Source: Stromatinia cepivora (taxonomy: Eukaryota; Ascomycota; Leotiomycetes; Helotiales; Sclerotiniaceae). Taken from it: a stretch of DNA of 64,000 nt. The notes under the pieces were generated by a model. That model did not search any database, was not told where the DNA came from, and was given only the letters and a program-made list of their open reading frames with translations. Shown one piece after another: positions 11,401 to 25,890 of the stretch (the stretch's first letter is position 1; the number at the start of each line of letters is the position of its first letter). The position numbers and the translations under genes were made by a program. The stretch lies in assembly GCA_014898415.1 (NCBI GenBank), contig RCTD01000006.1, forward strand, positions 2,170,001 to 2,234,000, read 5' to 3'.

Positions 11401-14206
11401 GAGTCAGGAATAAACAGCGCCCTGTCCCGATGACTAGCTTTTCCTTGAAGAAATATCCTCAGTAGAAGAGAGAGGAGGTATTTATATACCCTTTCCCGAC
11501 ATTTAGATAATCTTCACCTCTGAAATTTCAAATTCAATCATATTCTGCCTTTGGAATATTCACTCCCCTCATCGAATTCCCTCCTCCCTTAACTCTTCGC
11601 TTGTATGGAATAGATACCAGCTTATACTCATCTCATTCATGTATTACCATATTACTCAAGGCAGAAGGACTGGGTATCTATCCACTAACTGATCAACGTC
11701 CTCATGGTCCTCATGTACTATTGTCTTCTTTCACAATCACCTTCTTATACCCCACCATTTTCACTCATTCCCATCACATTTTCCAATCCCCTAATTCCGC
11801 ACCAAACACCCCCTCATTCTCCAATTATATAAACATCCTTCCCCCTCCTCCCTCCTCCCTCCTTCCTCCTCGCGCTCCGAATCTTTACTCTCAATTACAA
11901 CACCAAAATCCAATACCAAGCTTAACAAGCGAGCACTAGAATCCTTGAAGAGTCAAAAGTATCTCTTCATCCCATCAATATGCTCACTCTATACCCATTC
12001 ACATAGGATTACCCATCACCTACCGCCCAAAACAGCGTTCTAAATCCTATATATTCAAATCCCGCCGATAAGTCCAGATGAATCAGATAATAACCATATC
12101 AACCAGCAATAATAATCAACACACAACCTCAAACCAACCCCCCTGAATCCACCTAACACCAACCAACCATCCATCTATCTCTCATATCTCATCCTGCCAC
12201 CAAAAAACATCACAAAAAAACATCATCCAAATGAATATTCCCCCCCCAAATATATTAACCCGCCCCCCCCCCCCCCACCAAAAAAAAACAAAATTCCTAA
12301 CCTCAATACATCTCCAAACTACCAACTCACCAACTCATCATCCAATTTTGAAAGAATACAATACGAAAAAAGAAGAGAAAAAAAACCGATAAAAAAATAT
12401 ATATATTCAAATAAACAAAGATAAACATAAACATAAACATAGATATTAGAACTAGGAGTTGTAGGATGAATGAATACTGTATGAGGGAGGAAAGTGAAGT
12501 TTGGATGGAAGGTTAATTATATTATTATATCTTATATAAGTAAGTATACAGATATCTATATACGTCCGCTACAGAACTTCTCTTTCTACCATTCACTTTC
12601 TGTACTGGACACATACCTCCCAACAAGATATCAATAACTGGGGCGAACTACCTAATTATACATCATAATTCACAATTTATGCATAATCGTGGTCTGATCT
12701 CAGCTTCTCTTAACCTGAATTCCTATCGCCTGCCCTCATGATGATGAGACATTCCCACACACAAACAAATACACACAAGCAATCAGAGGTGCTGAATGTA
12801 TAAAATTTTAATTTGTTTTTCTCATTTCATATCTCAATTATCATCGTTCAACTCAATGAATATCTCAAGAGCCATTCTAAAGAACACAAAACTCGGGGGG
12901 AATAAGTAAACCAGCAAGTAAGTAGTAGTAGTAGCCCTATCAGCATCCGATAAAACTCTACACTCATGCCCCTGTACCCATTTGGGGCTGCAATGTACGT
13001 CTCTTCATCCATGAATCACCATCACCATCACCATTTTCCTTCTCCCTATTACCAATACTCCCAACTCATACAATCAAACAAATAAAAGTAAGTTTCTTTT
13101 AAACCCAACAAAAGTAGCAGAAGCCTAGCCACTATACCATCTTCCATTCCAACCACCCTATTATGAAGTATAATTCTCTTTGTCTCCAGTCCATCCATGT
13201 ATTCCACATCCCATATTGTAACAATCCCTAATCTCAATCACCATCTCTTAACAATCCATCTGCAAAAGCAAAGAGAAAAAAGCGAATAAGCTCAATTTTG
13301 CGAATATACATGTAATTGACAAACGTACTATAGGAAGGAGTAAAGCTGAAGGTCCAGAGGTAAACAATTCGTTAATGGAAGTGGGATTATTAAAGGGGAT
13401 TTTCGTGAATACCGGTCTATGGTGGGAATAGTTGAACAAGGAATTGAAGGCAAATCGAATGTTTCGAATCCAAAAGGAGAAATAACAAGTGAGCGTGCAT
13501 ATGTGGAGGTTGTATGTACGATTTGGAAAAACTCAAGAGGTAGAAAATTTGGAGTTGATGTCGAGAGTATTGAGACATTCTTTCTTCAGCCAATGACAAG
13601 ACTAAAGGTTGATACTTTGCAAAAGAAAAAAAAAAGGAAATATGATAGCGTCATCGTGTTTCGGCCATGTATCGGTCGTTCTCATTGTAATAAAAAAAAA
13701 AGTTTCGTGTAAAGTGTTGTGAGCACGAGGAGAGCTCTTTTTGTCAAAAGAGAGTGTGTTGTGATGGTCCAGGATTCCTAATCCAAGAAAGGTTTGTTTT
13801 TCGCTGAATCGACTCGATGGTCGATATTAAAAGGGACTCGCTGATAACTCAAAAAGTATGCCGATGCATCATTTAGGTTAAACCTAGAGAATGAAAGACG
13901 TGTGACAAGCAAGACACAACGACTCTTAGATGCACGCCAATACGCCAGAGCAAATGTGATATAGAAAAACTTTCCGTTCAACCTTTCGAAGATGAAAACG
14001 GACTAAAAGAAGACTCGACCGAGAAGTTAGAAAATCGGCGAGTGATTGTAGAAAAAACACCGGTCAGGGTATCTAGATGACCTGTTGTACTGATTGTTGG
14101 AATCTGTTCCGAACATTTGTTAAAATCGAACAAATGTATAAAAACCCAAAAACTCCGAGGAATGCAATGCCATGCTAAACGCCAAATAAGATGCAAAAGA
14201 TATTAT
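8488..14206. other. Gene-free stretch between the AT block and cdc25
   Basis: Normal-composition DNA with only short, unsupported ORFs on both strands. From about 10.97 to 12.4 kb the plus strand is strongly pyrimidine-rich (runs of CCTCC, TCTC and a long C tract near 12260-12280), followed by A-rich tracts. No tRNA, transposase or splice-consistent coding frame was recognised. The last kilobase should include the cdc25 3' UTR. Confidence 0.5.
12241..12291. repeat. Poly-C/poly-A low-complexity tract
   Basis: A run of seven C, then about 14 nearly uninterrupted C near 12262-12277, then a run of nine A. It is a homopolymer tract with no gene assigned. Confidence 0.8.
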
Positions 14207-16058
14207 CTAGTATGAGACTTGTCTTCGTGGGGTACCTCGATCGTAAAATAAGGGAGAGCTCATCATAGGGGAACTCGTCATTTCTGTCGTTAACATACTG
14301 CCACTTGATTTTGATCGACTAGGGGCAGTGGGGCTGTCATCAATTTGACCATGTTGGCCAATAGCATAAGTGTGTGCTCTGCTGAGCTTAGTTCTGTTTT
14401 GTCGAAGTCTTCCCATTTCCCTCTCACAGGTGTAAGCATGTTCCTTAGCATCCATCTCAACGTAATTCTGAGGAAAGCAACGGCCTTGATGTTCTGTGAA
14501 GAAAGCACTATAACCACCATCGAGGATATACACTTCAGGGTAGGAAAGCTTAGGGTATTGTTCGACGTTAGTTGTACGATCTTGTTGTCGTACGTGACGA
14601 GCCATTATGGGTGCTCGATGTGCGGAGTATTCGCAATGAAAGATTAGGAGGGTTTTGCCAGGGATACTTGTTTCAAACAATTGACTGGTCAATAATTCTT
14701 TGTCATTATAGTTGACAGCACCATCGATATGTCCACCCTCGAACTCATATTCGAATCTGCAGTCAACAATCATTCGTTGATCATATTCATCATCGTATCT
14801 CCCATCAAGAATTTCCAATAAAGTCTCCTTGGCAATCCTGGGGATGCTATCAGGTTGACCTTCTTGGAAGAAATGTGGTAATATTGGTTGGTGTATTTCA
14901 TCAATATCCATTACGGTATGCAAGTTGCTGGAGGTACTCTCGTCCTTCTTCCCCTTAACAATATCCTGTGGACTTTCAAACATGCTGAGTGATCGTCGAA
15001 ATTGTTTCCTAGGCCGAACTAACGGATTGGAAGTTCTGCGGGAGTGACTACCAATTGGTGATCCATTGACGACTCTGCTTGACACACTTGAGAATGGTTT
15101 GCTCAGTCGAGGTGGTGCTGCCATGATTGGAGCCGTAGGACTATTCGCAGATTGCGAACGACGTTCTCGGGGTGGTGATTCCATAAAACATTCGCCCAAA
15201 GACATTGATGTGGTGGAGGTCGACAATTTGCTGCTTCCAGCACCGAAGCGGAAGGGAGGCAATTGACTTTCGACGTTTTGTCGAGGGAGAGAATTGGTTG
15301 AGTGACCTTTGGTACGTGAGAGGGATGGTCGCAATAATAAATTTTTCCGTCGTCTATAGCTAATATTAGTACGGCACTCTTTGGAATGTGTAATTTACAC
15401 TTACTCGGCACCAAAAGGTTTTGAGGCGTCCAATAAACTAGGACGAATTGGAGATGACCCCATAGTTGTATCTTCCATTGTTGTACCTGCTGGTGTAGGT
15501 GATGCTATCTCAATTTGCGCAGAGAAATATGGTTGTTTATGGGGAAGAGGGGAAATATCCATTCTTTCATTCATTGGACCTGGTGAAGAGGAAGGTAATG
15601 GAGGAGTAGTAACACAATCTATCTTTTATTAACATCTCCAGTATTATCTTCCAGTAAACCAGTTCTTACCCCTGCCATCCAATGTTCCAAAAAGATTCGA
15701 CGTGAATAGAGATCGACGAGGAGTTGGTAATTGAGGGCTGTAAACAATAGAAGTTAGCAGAGGATAAAGATAAGAGACTTCAGAATTGGATGTACCTCAT
15801 ATCAATGTGAAAATTCTGTGATAGATCTGCTGCCAAACTTGCTGTAGGCGAAGAACCACGAACGGGTTTTACCATGAAGTAATCTGATTTAGCAGAATGC
15901 TTCATGCTCAGATCTCGAAAGTCGAAAGCACCTGGACCGAAAGAATTTGCAGTGACGTTTGACATATGTGCGTGCGGGTGCGAAGTATACAAATCATTTC
16001 GAGCCCAAGCTGGCATACAAGAAGAAGGCTGCATTGCAGCTATGGGTGAAGATTCCAT
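14207..16058 (-). CDS. nimT: M-phase inducer phosphatase Cdc25/NimT
   Basis: Dual-specificity tyrosine phosphatase that would activate the mitotic cyclin-dependent kinase by removing its inhibitory phosphate. Four exons: 16058-15796, 15737-15670, 15618-15405, 15353-14207. The introns are 58, 51 and 51 bp with GT-AG ends. The joined frame gives 563 residues. The N-terminal half (about 1-340) is Ser/Pro-rich and probably disordered and phosphoregulated. The rhodanese-like catalytic domain lies at about 345-490. It has V-D-C-R-F-E-Y-E-F-E-G-G-H-I near 377 and the active-site loop H-C-E-Y-S-A-H-R near 421-428, with the nucleophilic Cys at about 422 and the catalytic Arg present. The start is the ATG opening M-E-S-S-P-I-A-A-M, followed by S-F-G-P-G-A-F-D-F-R-D-L-S-M-K, which I remember as typical of filamentous-fungal NimT. 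No neighbour is functionally linked. A long gene-free region lies upstream. Confidence 0.93.
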
Positions 16059-19000
16059 GATGGATGGGATGAGAGACTAGAAGTGAATTCACTGCTCAAA
16101 ATAATACTTTCAATTGAATTGATTCAACAGAAATCCAGTGCAGGGAAGCTCCGTTGACCTGGAAATAAACGGTAGTATGAATTGAGAGTCTTCAAGATCC
16201 AGATTGACGGCAAACAATCAAATGGGGAAGATTATCTATCCCAGATGTCGTTGCTATACAAACTGTGAATCACGGCAGAATTCTTTTGGTTGAAGAGAAG
16301 TTGTAGAGATTGAGAAAGGTTGTCCGGAGAGAATTATTGGAATGCTTGGTACATAGAAACCTATGGGACGGATTGTATTGCTTTTTGGTGTGTCTCTCGA
16401 TCAATGGGTGAATTTGGTGGCTTAAACCGGTTTATCCCACTAGTATCGGGTCGAGATAAAGGTCAAGATCGATTTGTCGGGAAACAAGGTCGAATGGTAG
16501 GTTGAAAGATGATCGGCCCTGGTCGTAGATATATCTCACAATATAAAAAGGGAAAAAAAGGTGGTGTGGGGAGGAATTGACCTTTCTTTTTTCTTGTCTC
16601 TTCGATATGGTTAATACAACAACGAGATTATTGTAAGGGATCTTGGTGGCGTCCAGTCGAAGAAGACAAGCCTAAGGAAGGGGACCAAATGGAAGAGAGG
16701 GGAAAGGAAGGGCCGACGGGTCGAAAGCTAAAGAGTTAGTAGTCGTGGATGGTTAAAAAGAAGTTTTAAGAAGGGCGGATTTGTTTGAAGATAAAAGATT
16801 TCGATTTAACTAAGGGTTTATCCAAGCAAACAAGAAATTCGGGATTTAATGTGTCAATTGGTATCAATTGGTGTCGCCAGTGGAGTTCATTTTCTCATTA
16901 TTATCATATTCCCTGAATGGTCTTGTCGCTCTGGTGTTGTCAGGGAGATAATTATCTTTTTTTTTTTTTTTTTTATGAATATTCGTTTCCTAGGTAGCTA
17001 GACGAGAAGAGGGGGTACCAGAAGGTTACAATTTTTAATATGCTTGCTATCTCGTCCCCTCTCACCCTACTTTACTGCCTACTCCATACAGAGTATAACC
17101 AAAAAATAGAATTACAGTACACTTAACCTATATTGTCTCTTTTGTTCATTTGAGTCGCTTTACTAGGTAGGTAGTTTACAGTTTACTACTCCGTATGCTA
17201 ATCCTAACCGTATCTCTCGCATGAAGCGTGGGTTGCAGTGAAGTATGTAAGAGGTCCAGGGTAGCTTTGGTGGGTTAAAAAGTAGTCAAGTCAAACCACT
17301 CACCAGCGAATAAAATGATAGAATTGAGGTCTTTTATTCGCATCCACTATGTCTAATCACCCATGAAATTTGAAAATGGTCAATGCCATGCTGAATACGT
17401 TCAGATTTCCTTGTGAACAGGGCCAAAAAAGAATACCCAACACTGTTACTTATTATAGCTAGTGAGACTCTTAACCACAGCAACCAACTAAAAAATAGCT
17501 ACACAGTACTCATCTCAACAGCTTCTAGCCTTGCTGACGGGTCTCCGCCAAACTTGCTTGGTACCTTGCTTTTTTGATGGGGATCCATGAATCCATCGGT
17601 TCTAAGAATCCTTACCTAGTTCGCAGAAAAAAATAAGGCGAATATGGGAAAAAAAGAGGATAACGGGGCCAGAGGAGGATGAATGGGCTGATTGCACAAG
17701 CATTAAGAAGGCTTATGGATTGGTTCATCAAACAAATGGTTGCTGAGTGAGAGATAGATGTTAACATGGTTCATAGTTTGCAGGTGACCTTGAGTGATAT
17801 GCAGCCCGGGTATTACATATGGGTCAATTGTACGACCAGAGTTATGAATCAGATATGTAACATTTAAATTGATGATGTCGTTGCAGTGTGCATCGAGATG
17901 TTTGATGAAAGCTTAATTGACAAGACGATGAATGTTATAAGAGGACAATGAAGGGGTTACCATGAGAGTAAAATGAAGAAGCGAGAAATGATATCTATCA
18001 ATTTGATCTTCTATCAGAATTTTCCCTTATTGTTCCCTGAGTATAATGTCTCAAAGTATAACTCACGGACGGAAGGGATTTTGGAATAAAAAAGCATACG
18101 GGGGTTCTAAGGCCATTCTTATTCTTATAATTGGTTGATATCACCCATTCATTCGTTTGGCTTTTTTGTCGGGGGTTGTTGCCTTCATTATCCTCAATTA
18201 TGAACATGGCATTGTGATATTGATGGAGAAAAGAGCGAGCTGTTACACTTTATTCTATTCCATATCATTTGAATTACAGAGTATTGAATGATTCTTTATC
18301 AGATCAAAGTCATTGCCTAGATCACAACCATTTCTTGTAAGTTCCCATCATTAATGAATGGATTGATTGATATATAAAAGTGTCACTTATTTATTACCTG
18401 ATTGAGTAAATTTTAGATGTAAAAATGCACAGGGCATTCACAAGGTTTATGAAATTTAAGCTTTTGCGTCTCAAGTTTCATGCATCGTAGCTTCCTCAAT
18501 TGCATCACACTATCCTAGCTTCTTTTGTTAATATTGGTCAATGTGAACATCTTTCCGTCTTGTTTTGTCGTCAGATTCCACTCAAAGTGATTCAACACAA
18601 CTTCATTCGTTCATTCATATATGCAACACAATATAATACGACAATGAGCGCGAGAAAGCGTGATGAAAGTAAATATTTACAAAACGCGTCTCCCCTCACT
18701 TACCATTTACAAAGAATATTCCAAGCTTTACAGGCTTTTCAACTTAATATCATCGAGATCCTTCTTATCTTTTGTCCCGATATCCCGAAAAAGTGTCAGT
18801 CTCCGCTGTATCTAGAAACAGAAGACTGAATTCAATTAATTAATGCATTTCTATTTTCATACCGGCTTCATTGCCCCATATCCCGTACAACACAATACCG
18901 ATCGGCATCCTTGATAAAAATGAGGACCAAATGCCTGGTGACTTCCCGAGAGCGCCTATACTTTTCATATCATAGGCACAAATTGTAATGTCAACTTTTA

Positions 19001-19513
19001 TGGAGTTATGGACTATATATATCTCTATTATCCAACAACACATTTATGGCTGTATATTCTGTTCGACAAACAAGGCGCGGACATAATCCTTCAAATTAAG
19101 GTCGTATAACTGATAACGCAGCAATTTATCCCTAATTTTGTCCTTTCTTTCACTCACGGACTCCCCAAGGCAGAATCATGAAAATGTGTTCTCCATATGG
19201 CCTCTAATTTAGCCGCCCGGGCTATCTTTTATCAATTATATTTTTGTCATCCATTGCTGTCGTCGATGGAAGAGTTGAGGACTTTTTCCGTCCGATGATA
19301 TATTGAATATCCTACGGTAGGATTCTCAACAGAAACATGAGGAGAGTTTGATCAGCGGTGTGGGTGTCCAGGTCAACCGTTGAAAAGATGGACCAAAGGG
19401 TTGATTTGAAAAATTACTCTTATCGTATATGCCGTGCTAACGAATTACAGGTACAAATTTCATACGATTATTGAGCCAATAGCTCGTTATCACCATGTCC
19501 GCAGCCTTGCCAG

Positions 19514-19558
19514 ATCAGCCTGTTTCTCCCGAGGCTATCTACGGGAGGCTTGGCTGAT
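19514..19558. other. Imperfect inverted repeat (hairpin)
   Basis: ATCAGCC (19514-19520) pairs with GGCTGAT (19552-19558), and CTCCCG (19526-19531) pairs with CGGGAG (19542-19547). A small internal loop separates the two stems, and a 10-nt loop closes the inner one. It lies in gene-free DNA. No element ends or target duplication were seen. Confidence 0.6.
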
Positions 19559-22500
19559 TATTATTTTATGAAATTGGTAGCCTGGCCGACCGACGCCGAA
19601 ACTCGCTCCCGCAGACAAACTAACGTCTCAGGAGACGAATTTCAGCTCAGCCTGGAAATTTGAGTGATTATCAATGGGTAAGAAAACCTCGTAAGTCAAC
19701 GAATCAACTAATGATCCCCTCTAGCTCCTTAATGGTGGAAAGTATCTTAATTGAACCCACCGCAGGTTGAACACATCGAGATCCTTTTACTTCAAAGTCG
19801 TCTCCTATTCTGGAGAAAAGAGGACCTCAACTTCTCAGGCAATGTCATAGAGCAACCGAGCGACGTCCACCATCAATTAATATTAACAGGGGAACCAAGG
19901 TGAAAATATCTTGGAAGGTATTAAGGCTACTCGGTCATCTTCTTTCGAAGTAAGAGTGGAAAATCAGATATATCCGCCATTCACGGTCAAAATCACTAAC
20001 ACTCCGCTTCATGATCACTCATCAAAGTCTCACGAGAAGTCAGAATTCTCTTAATCCGAAACAAAGTCTGGATCTGGCCAGTTTAACGTTGTGATAGCCT
20101 TGTCAAGTTTGCTCGTTTTGTTTGTATCTATTACCATTCTCCAAGCCTTGCTGCGTAACAGCGATGCCCCTTGTCCATGCTCATCTCCCTTGGATACGGG
20201 CCAGATTTTCGAGGAACCAGGATTCATTTTATTCAAAATACTCCGACAGTAGGAACCTTGCTCCATTTTAGGATTACCTGCACATCTTCCTTCTTCGATT
20301 CTCACTGCAGATTTCGATGCTTGGGCAAGCAATTGATGTCATTGGCAAATGCAAGTAGAGCAGATCATTCGTATCGGTTTTCTAGAAGCAATGATTATGC
20401 TTTTCGCCAACCCTTTATTTCTGTGAGGGTATCCCTGAACGGGAAGAGATTGAGAAGTTTGATAACAAACCTGTTGTCTTTGGTCGTCCGGTTTGATCCA
20501 ACAATTGGTCTCGAATATGATATGGACAGTCGAAGAAGGTAGAATATAAGGTTTCAAGAAAAAGGATGAGAGACATTCTTACTCATCTACCAATGTCGTT
20601 TCTCAATATGATCTGACATGTCAGCTGGGGTTTTGACTCACGGCGGCTACACGGTACAAGGCATTAGATTAGATCTTTCCTGTGTCGGATACGGCAAAGG
20701 ACGGGATGGTACTTGAAGTACAATGATATGGCAGCTATGCAAGTTGCCGTCTTCTTTACATGAGCCCATTTATTCATCTACCTATCAATTGTGGATTTAC
20801 AACTTCAACAATCGCATCATTTGTGAATATCCGGTAAAATAGAAGGAAGAAATCTTCCTTGTGAAGACGTGTCAGCTATCAAGGAAAATAAACAAACGGG
20901 AACCCACTCTCGCCAAATTGAAACGACGTCACGAGCTTTATGATACGTGCAACTCTTGCAGATCCTCGGAGATGTGAAGCTCGGTCTTTTTTGTTTCTTT
21001 CCCCCTTTTGGACTTTTTACCCCGCGTTAAATTCTTGATCCTAAGATCGGAATTTGAAGTTTTGGATTGTTCAAAGATATGAATCTCATTAAGATCTTGA
21101 AGATCATCTCTTTTCAACCTCTCTCATTAACAAGGAAATAGAATCCGGAGGCTCTACCAACTATCTTTTACCTTTATCAATAAACAAACCGGTTGCTATG
21201 TTTCTAATTTCGTTCCTATGGTAGCGATCACGATCACAAACTTATATGCAATGTAATGTACATGCAATGCAGCGAAGTGGACATATCTACAAATTAACCA
21301 ATGAACTGTCATATTTCAATTTCTGCTGAGCCGCCTTTGGTTTTCGGAGGCCCGCATATAATAGATATACTCCGAGCTTAAGCTTAGGATTATTGAGCTG
21401 CTTTTGGTTTAAACCTAAGTGAGCAGCTTTATCTCCTACTTTAACCCCGCGTTGAATCAACAGGGATTTAATCCTCATCCAATCCTGAGAGCAAATTCAA
21501 GTGTAACCCAAAAGATAAAAAGAAGATGGCTGGGAATGGTGGGATGACTTCTCAGCTTGGAAGGTGGGAGGAGTTTTGCTGGGGTTTGCTAATGCCTTCA
21601 TAGTACAGACTGGTTGGCGGGTTTCATGATTACTTTTCCAGTGATGGATCAATCAATCGCAATCGTCCACAATATTGGGGGTTGTAGTTTGATGTTCACC
21701 AGGCCATACAAGTTGGTGTAAGAGAGCAAGCAAAAACCCGGAGCAAAACATATCAATGGTATCAAATTCTACGATTTTCAGATTCACAATACCCGAGCCA
21801 AGGAAGGCCCTGGGAATGACCAAGAAGGATTTCACGGTTCCTTTCAGAGAAGTTCCTGTTTGGCGGACCCCGAAATGAACATTCCGCTCCAAATAGCGGA
21901 AAATGAAAAGAACAATAGGAAAGGAAATTACCGAAACTTCCGCATTTTTCTCTACCCGCGTTCCTTATGCAGATCTTGAATTCTTCATTCTGCAGGCTAC
22001 CATACTACATACATACGTGCATGCTTTGGAATTTTACTTGCATCATAGCGACATCATATGTTTAATCGATTATTCGTGTTTATACCCGTTCAATTATCTT
22101 GGTATTTTTCTATCGGAAGAAATATTTCTCGCATTTACGTGAAGCATATCATGCACAGCCGCGCAGTAGACAATACAGACAGCCAGTCACTATTACTAGT
22201 GGGCGAGCAAGCAAGTCCGCGGCGGAGTAAAGCTTGGTAAGGGTCCATTGTAGCTACAGCCCACCTTCTATTCCCCTCCTGCAATTGCACATTCTTGCGT
22301 TGTTCATGTGTATATGTTTGGTCTCTTCAAGTTCCGATTCATGCTCTGCATACTCTAGATTATTATGGCATCTACAGTCTACCGGCACCGTGCGGCACCT
22401 ACTGTTGGAGCTCTGGTTTGCCCCGCTCAAGAAGCTCAGATCATGATCTAGAAAAGAGAAGAGAATAAAAATGTGGTACCCATTTTCATAAATCGTTTTA

Positions 22501-25500
22501 CTTTCGGTACGGGTATCGGTTGATTGTGGGGGGTTTCGGGTAGAATACATAAATTTTGGATGGACCCTGAGTTATGAATCGGTTATCCCTCCTTATCCAT
22601 TGATTCCACTGATTCCACTCCGGGAAAAAAAGAAGTTTCTTAAGCTCGGTGCAAGTCAAGTGGAGTTTTCAACACCGTTGCTGTGGTAGAGAAGATTTTT
22701 TCTTTTTTCTTTTCCTATTCTTGCCAAAAATATGTAACCATGAGATGTTAAGAGTCTGGGGTTCAAGAAGATCTTTATTATATAGGTGGGTATGGCCGAG
22801 GTGATGACAAATAGCTCGTGATGGATGGTTCGTGATGGGTGTTTTTCGTTGCGTAAGATCCTAATATATATATATTTTTTGCTAGCATGCTTCATAAGTT
22901 ATAAGTTGCATATTATTATATCTGTCATTGCGGCTTCATAGTTATTTCAATCCAACCTACCTGATATACTTCTATTTGTACAATCAGAATCCAACGGATG
23001 AATATTATCTGACGAAATTTGAATTTGAATTCGAATTTGAATTTACATTTTGGGTTTGGTTCTGGATGATGCCAGCTTATCGAAAAGCTTGGGCATTCTT
23101 TTCCATCCTATCCATTATTTCACGAGGCTTGACACCGACCACCGACCACGAACCAATCCAATATATTGGAAATTTTTCAGGTTCCACATCCCAACAGTCT
23201 CTGGGGAAACCGGCGATATATATATTTCAAAGGTTCCATTTCATTTCGCTTCACTGTTTTATCCATTTATAAAGGCTTCATTTCAACCTTTTTAGGGCTT
23301 TGAAATTCAATGCTGTAGGTACTCTGCACGTACTTTAGCCTTTAGATTGGAGAGCGGAATAAAAAGTTTCATGATGCTCGTCGCCAACCTTGATAAACCC
23401 CCTTTTATCTAATATTTCTCCTGTCTGATCATTCAATGGCTATCTGACCGATCGTTTCGTCGCTGCGGAAACCCGAGGGGGAGTGGAGATGAATAATTTT
23501 GCGTTGGGGGAACAACGCTGAACGGACCCTGAGAATTGGGGGGGGGGTTTTTAAAAAAATATATATATATATTTAGATCATTGATTGATGGCTTAAGGGC
23601 TTGGATGCAAATAGGTAAGAGAGGGAAGGTAAAAAGCGATCTGGATTCCTTTCTTAATGATCTCTTTAGCTTTTGAGACTTTTGAGTCAACGTTTGGATC
23701 TTCTGGAAGCTAGGCTAAAGATTCCGTAAATCCCATCAGTGATTTTTCTTATCGTGACCAACCGGGTTAACGAATGAATTTATTTATTTCATGATCTGAT
23801 CAATCAATCATTCAATCAATACAGTTGTAAGTGCAAGTGCAAGTGCACCATGTCATGATATGCATTACGGTACGCTGCAGTGCAGTGCGGTGCATTTGCA
23901 TTGCATATTTTGGTGCGATGATTGAGGCACGCATGCGTATGTATGTGCATGTGGGCGGATTTCGGCAGCGTTCATGAATCGTAGATTCGTAAGTGTGAGT
24001 TGGGATTGGGGTAGGAGATTTCCTGAGTGGATGAATGGATTGCATTATCAATAGAGTCATGTACGGAGTGTGTATGCATGATGCAAATGCATCTGCAACT
24101 GAATGGATGATGGTTGATGGGGTTCTGAGATGGCAATGCATATATATGTATCAGTACCCCGCATTGCTGCGTCGATATGTATTTGAATTTTTTTAGGGTT
24201 TTTTGCGGAAGGAGCGTGATGATAAGAAATTTTTGGGAAGTTGGGGGGTAGGGTGGGTGGGGATGTTGGTGGGTAGGTTGGAGATAGCGAGATAGCGAGA
24301 ATCTTTCTTACTATCTTCTCTCTCTTAAGCTTACAATTGCAGCAAGATAAGATGGAGAATGAGCGAGGTAGATCGCCGAGGTTATGTGAGGTGAGGTGAG
24401 GTGAGTTGAGTGTGGTGGGTGAGGTGATAGCGGTGTCGGGCATGAACATGAGGGGTGATAGATGGATGATGTGTTGTTTTTTGTGGGTGGAAATTTTTGG
24501 TTGCTTCAATCTCGGTGGTGTGGTTTTTACTATGGAGTTACTCGTTTCTTGCGATTATCTACCGACTACAATAAACAGTTTGAGCATACCATATTTCTTA
24601 TCCTCACTATTTTTTGCCATGTATCTCAAATGTCTTGTCATATTATATTCATGGCTAGTGCCACGATTTCGTGTATTCCTTGGATAGGTATCCTGCTTAG
24701 AAACTTATTCACTACTTCTTCTCAAGCGATACCCCTCATACCTCTTCTTCCTCGGATATAAAAAGGTTCGCCTTTCTGTTCAATTTCTCTTCAAGCTCTG
24801 ATGATACATGATTCAAACAAAATCTGTAAGGTAGAGGGCTATTTTGATAGTTTGGTGCTGGTGATCTAACATCTCCAGGGCTTGGACCGAGGGGTTAGAG
24901 TTGCTTGCTAAATATATGTAACATGTTCTTGTTACCACTTAGTGATATATTCAAGAACAATACTGTCATTTATTCACCAACACCCCTCGTACTCAAATAT
25001 ACTTTTATTTTACTTTACTTGATGCTTGTCCTTTCCCTCAAATTCCCACCCTGCATTGAATGGCTTTATTTGTTTCGTCATCTCCTTTGACCCCCTCATC
25101 CAACAAAATACGTAGTCAATATTTAATCATGCTAAGATATGTACTGGGCTTAATCTTGATAGTCCTTTACCTCGCTTAGCTTTGTGTGATGTTTTTAGCT
25201 CTGGTTTTTGGATGAGGTAGAAGACAGGCTTATCTAGTCACGGTGTAGTGCTGGGTGGTGGGTGGTACAGGGGTGCACGTAGATGGGAATAGAGTCAACG
25301 GCACTGAGTGCCTCGTGTTCGTTCGTTCATCTTGTTCTTTATCCATCTCGTTGTAGCTATACTATTTCTTGAATCTTACTTTTAGGTTTAATCTTCCATT
25401 CATTTATTTGTTAATCCTTTCATCCATCTAAGTATACCCCTTTCTAACACTTGATCATTCATTCATTCATTCATTCACTCTCTTTCCTACTATGTAAATC

Positions 25501-25821
25501 TGATATGTTTTTCACTCCTATTCACTCGCCCATTCATAACTAGGTAGGTACTTTCTTTTACTCACAACCCCATACTGAATGTCCTGATACAAAATTTACA
25601 TTGGGCAATACCTAGGTACTTCTTCAATTCTGATATATGTATATCCTAACTTGATAAAAATGATTCATTGTAGATCGGGAAAAGAAAATGCGAATGTGAA
25701 TGATTCAAAATTGGATTGGATTGGATTGGATTTATCACAGATCTTGGAAGTTGGGAAATGGATTGTTAGTCTGTTATTCATTATATCCATTCTTGTCTCA
25801 CCAAAAATTATTTTGGTATTC

Positions 25822-25822
25822 A

Positions 25823-25853
<31 letters not shown>

Positions 25854-25890
25854 TTATCTATCTATTTATTTATTTATCTATCTATCTATT
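25822..25890. repeat. (TATC)n/(TATT)n microsatellite
   Basis: Tetranucleotide tandem run with a few TATT interruptions. It keeps short frames open but is not coding. Confidence 0.9.

Noticed and set aside
13419..13712. 97-codon plus-strand frame downstream of cdc25
   Set aside because: Ends in poly-A-encoded lysines; no domain; probably in the cdc25 3' region.
20051..20557. Possible small minus-strand gene
   Set aside because: Three overlapping frames, none with clean splice sites that join them; no motif recognised.
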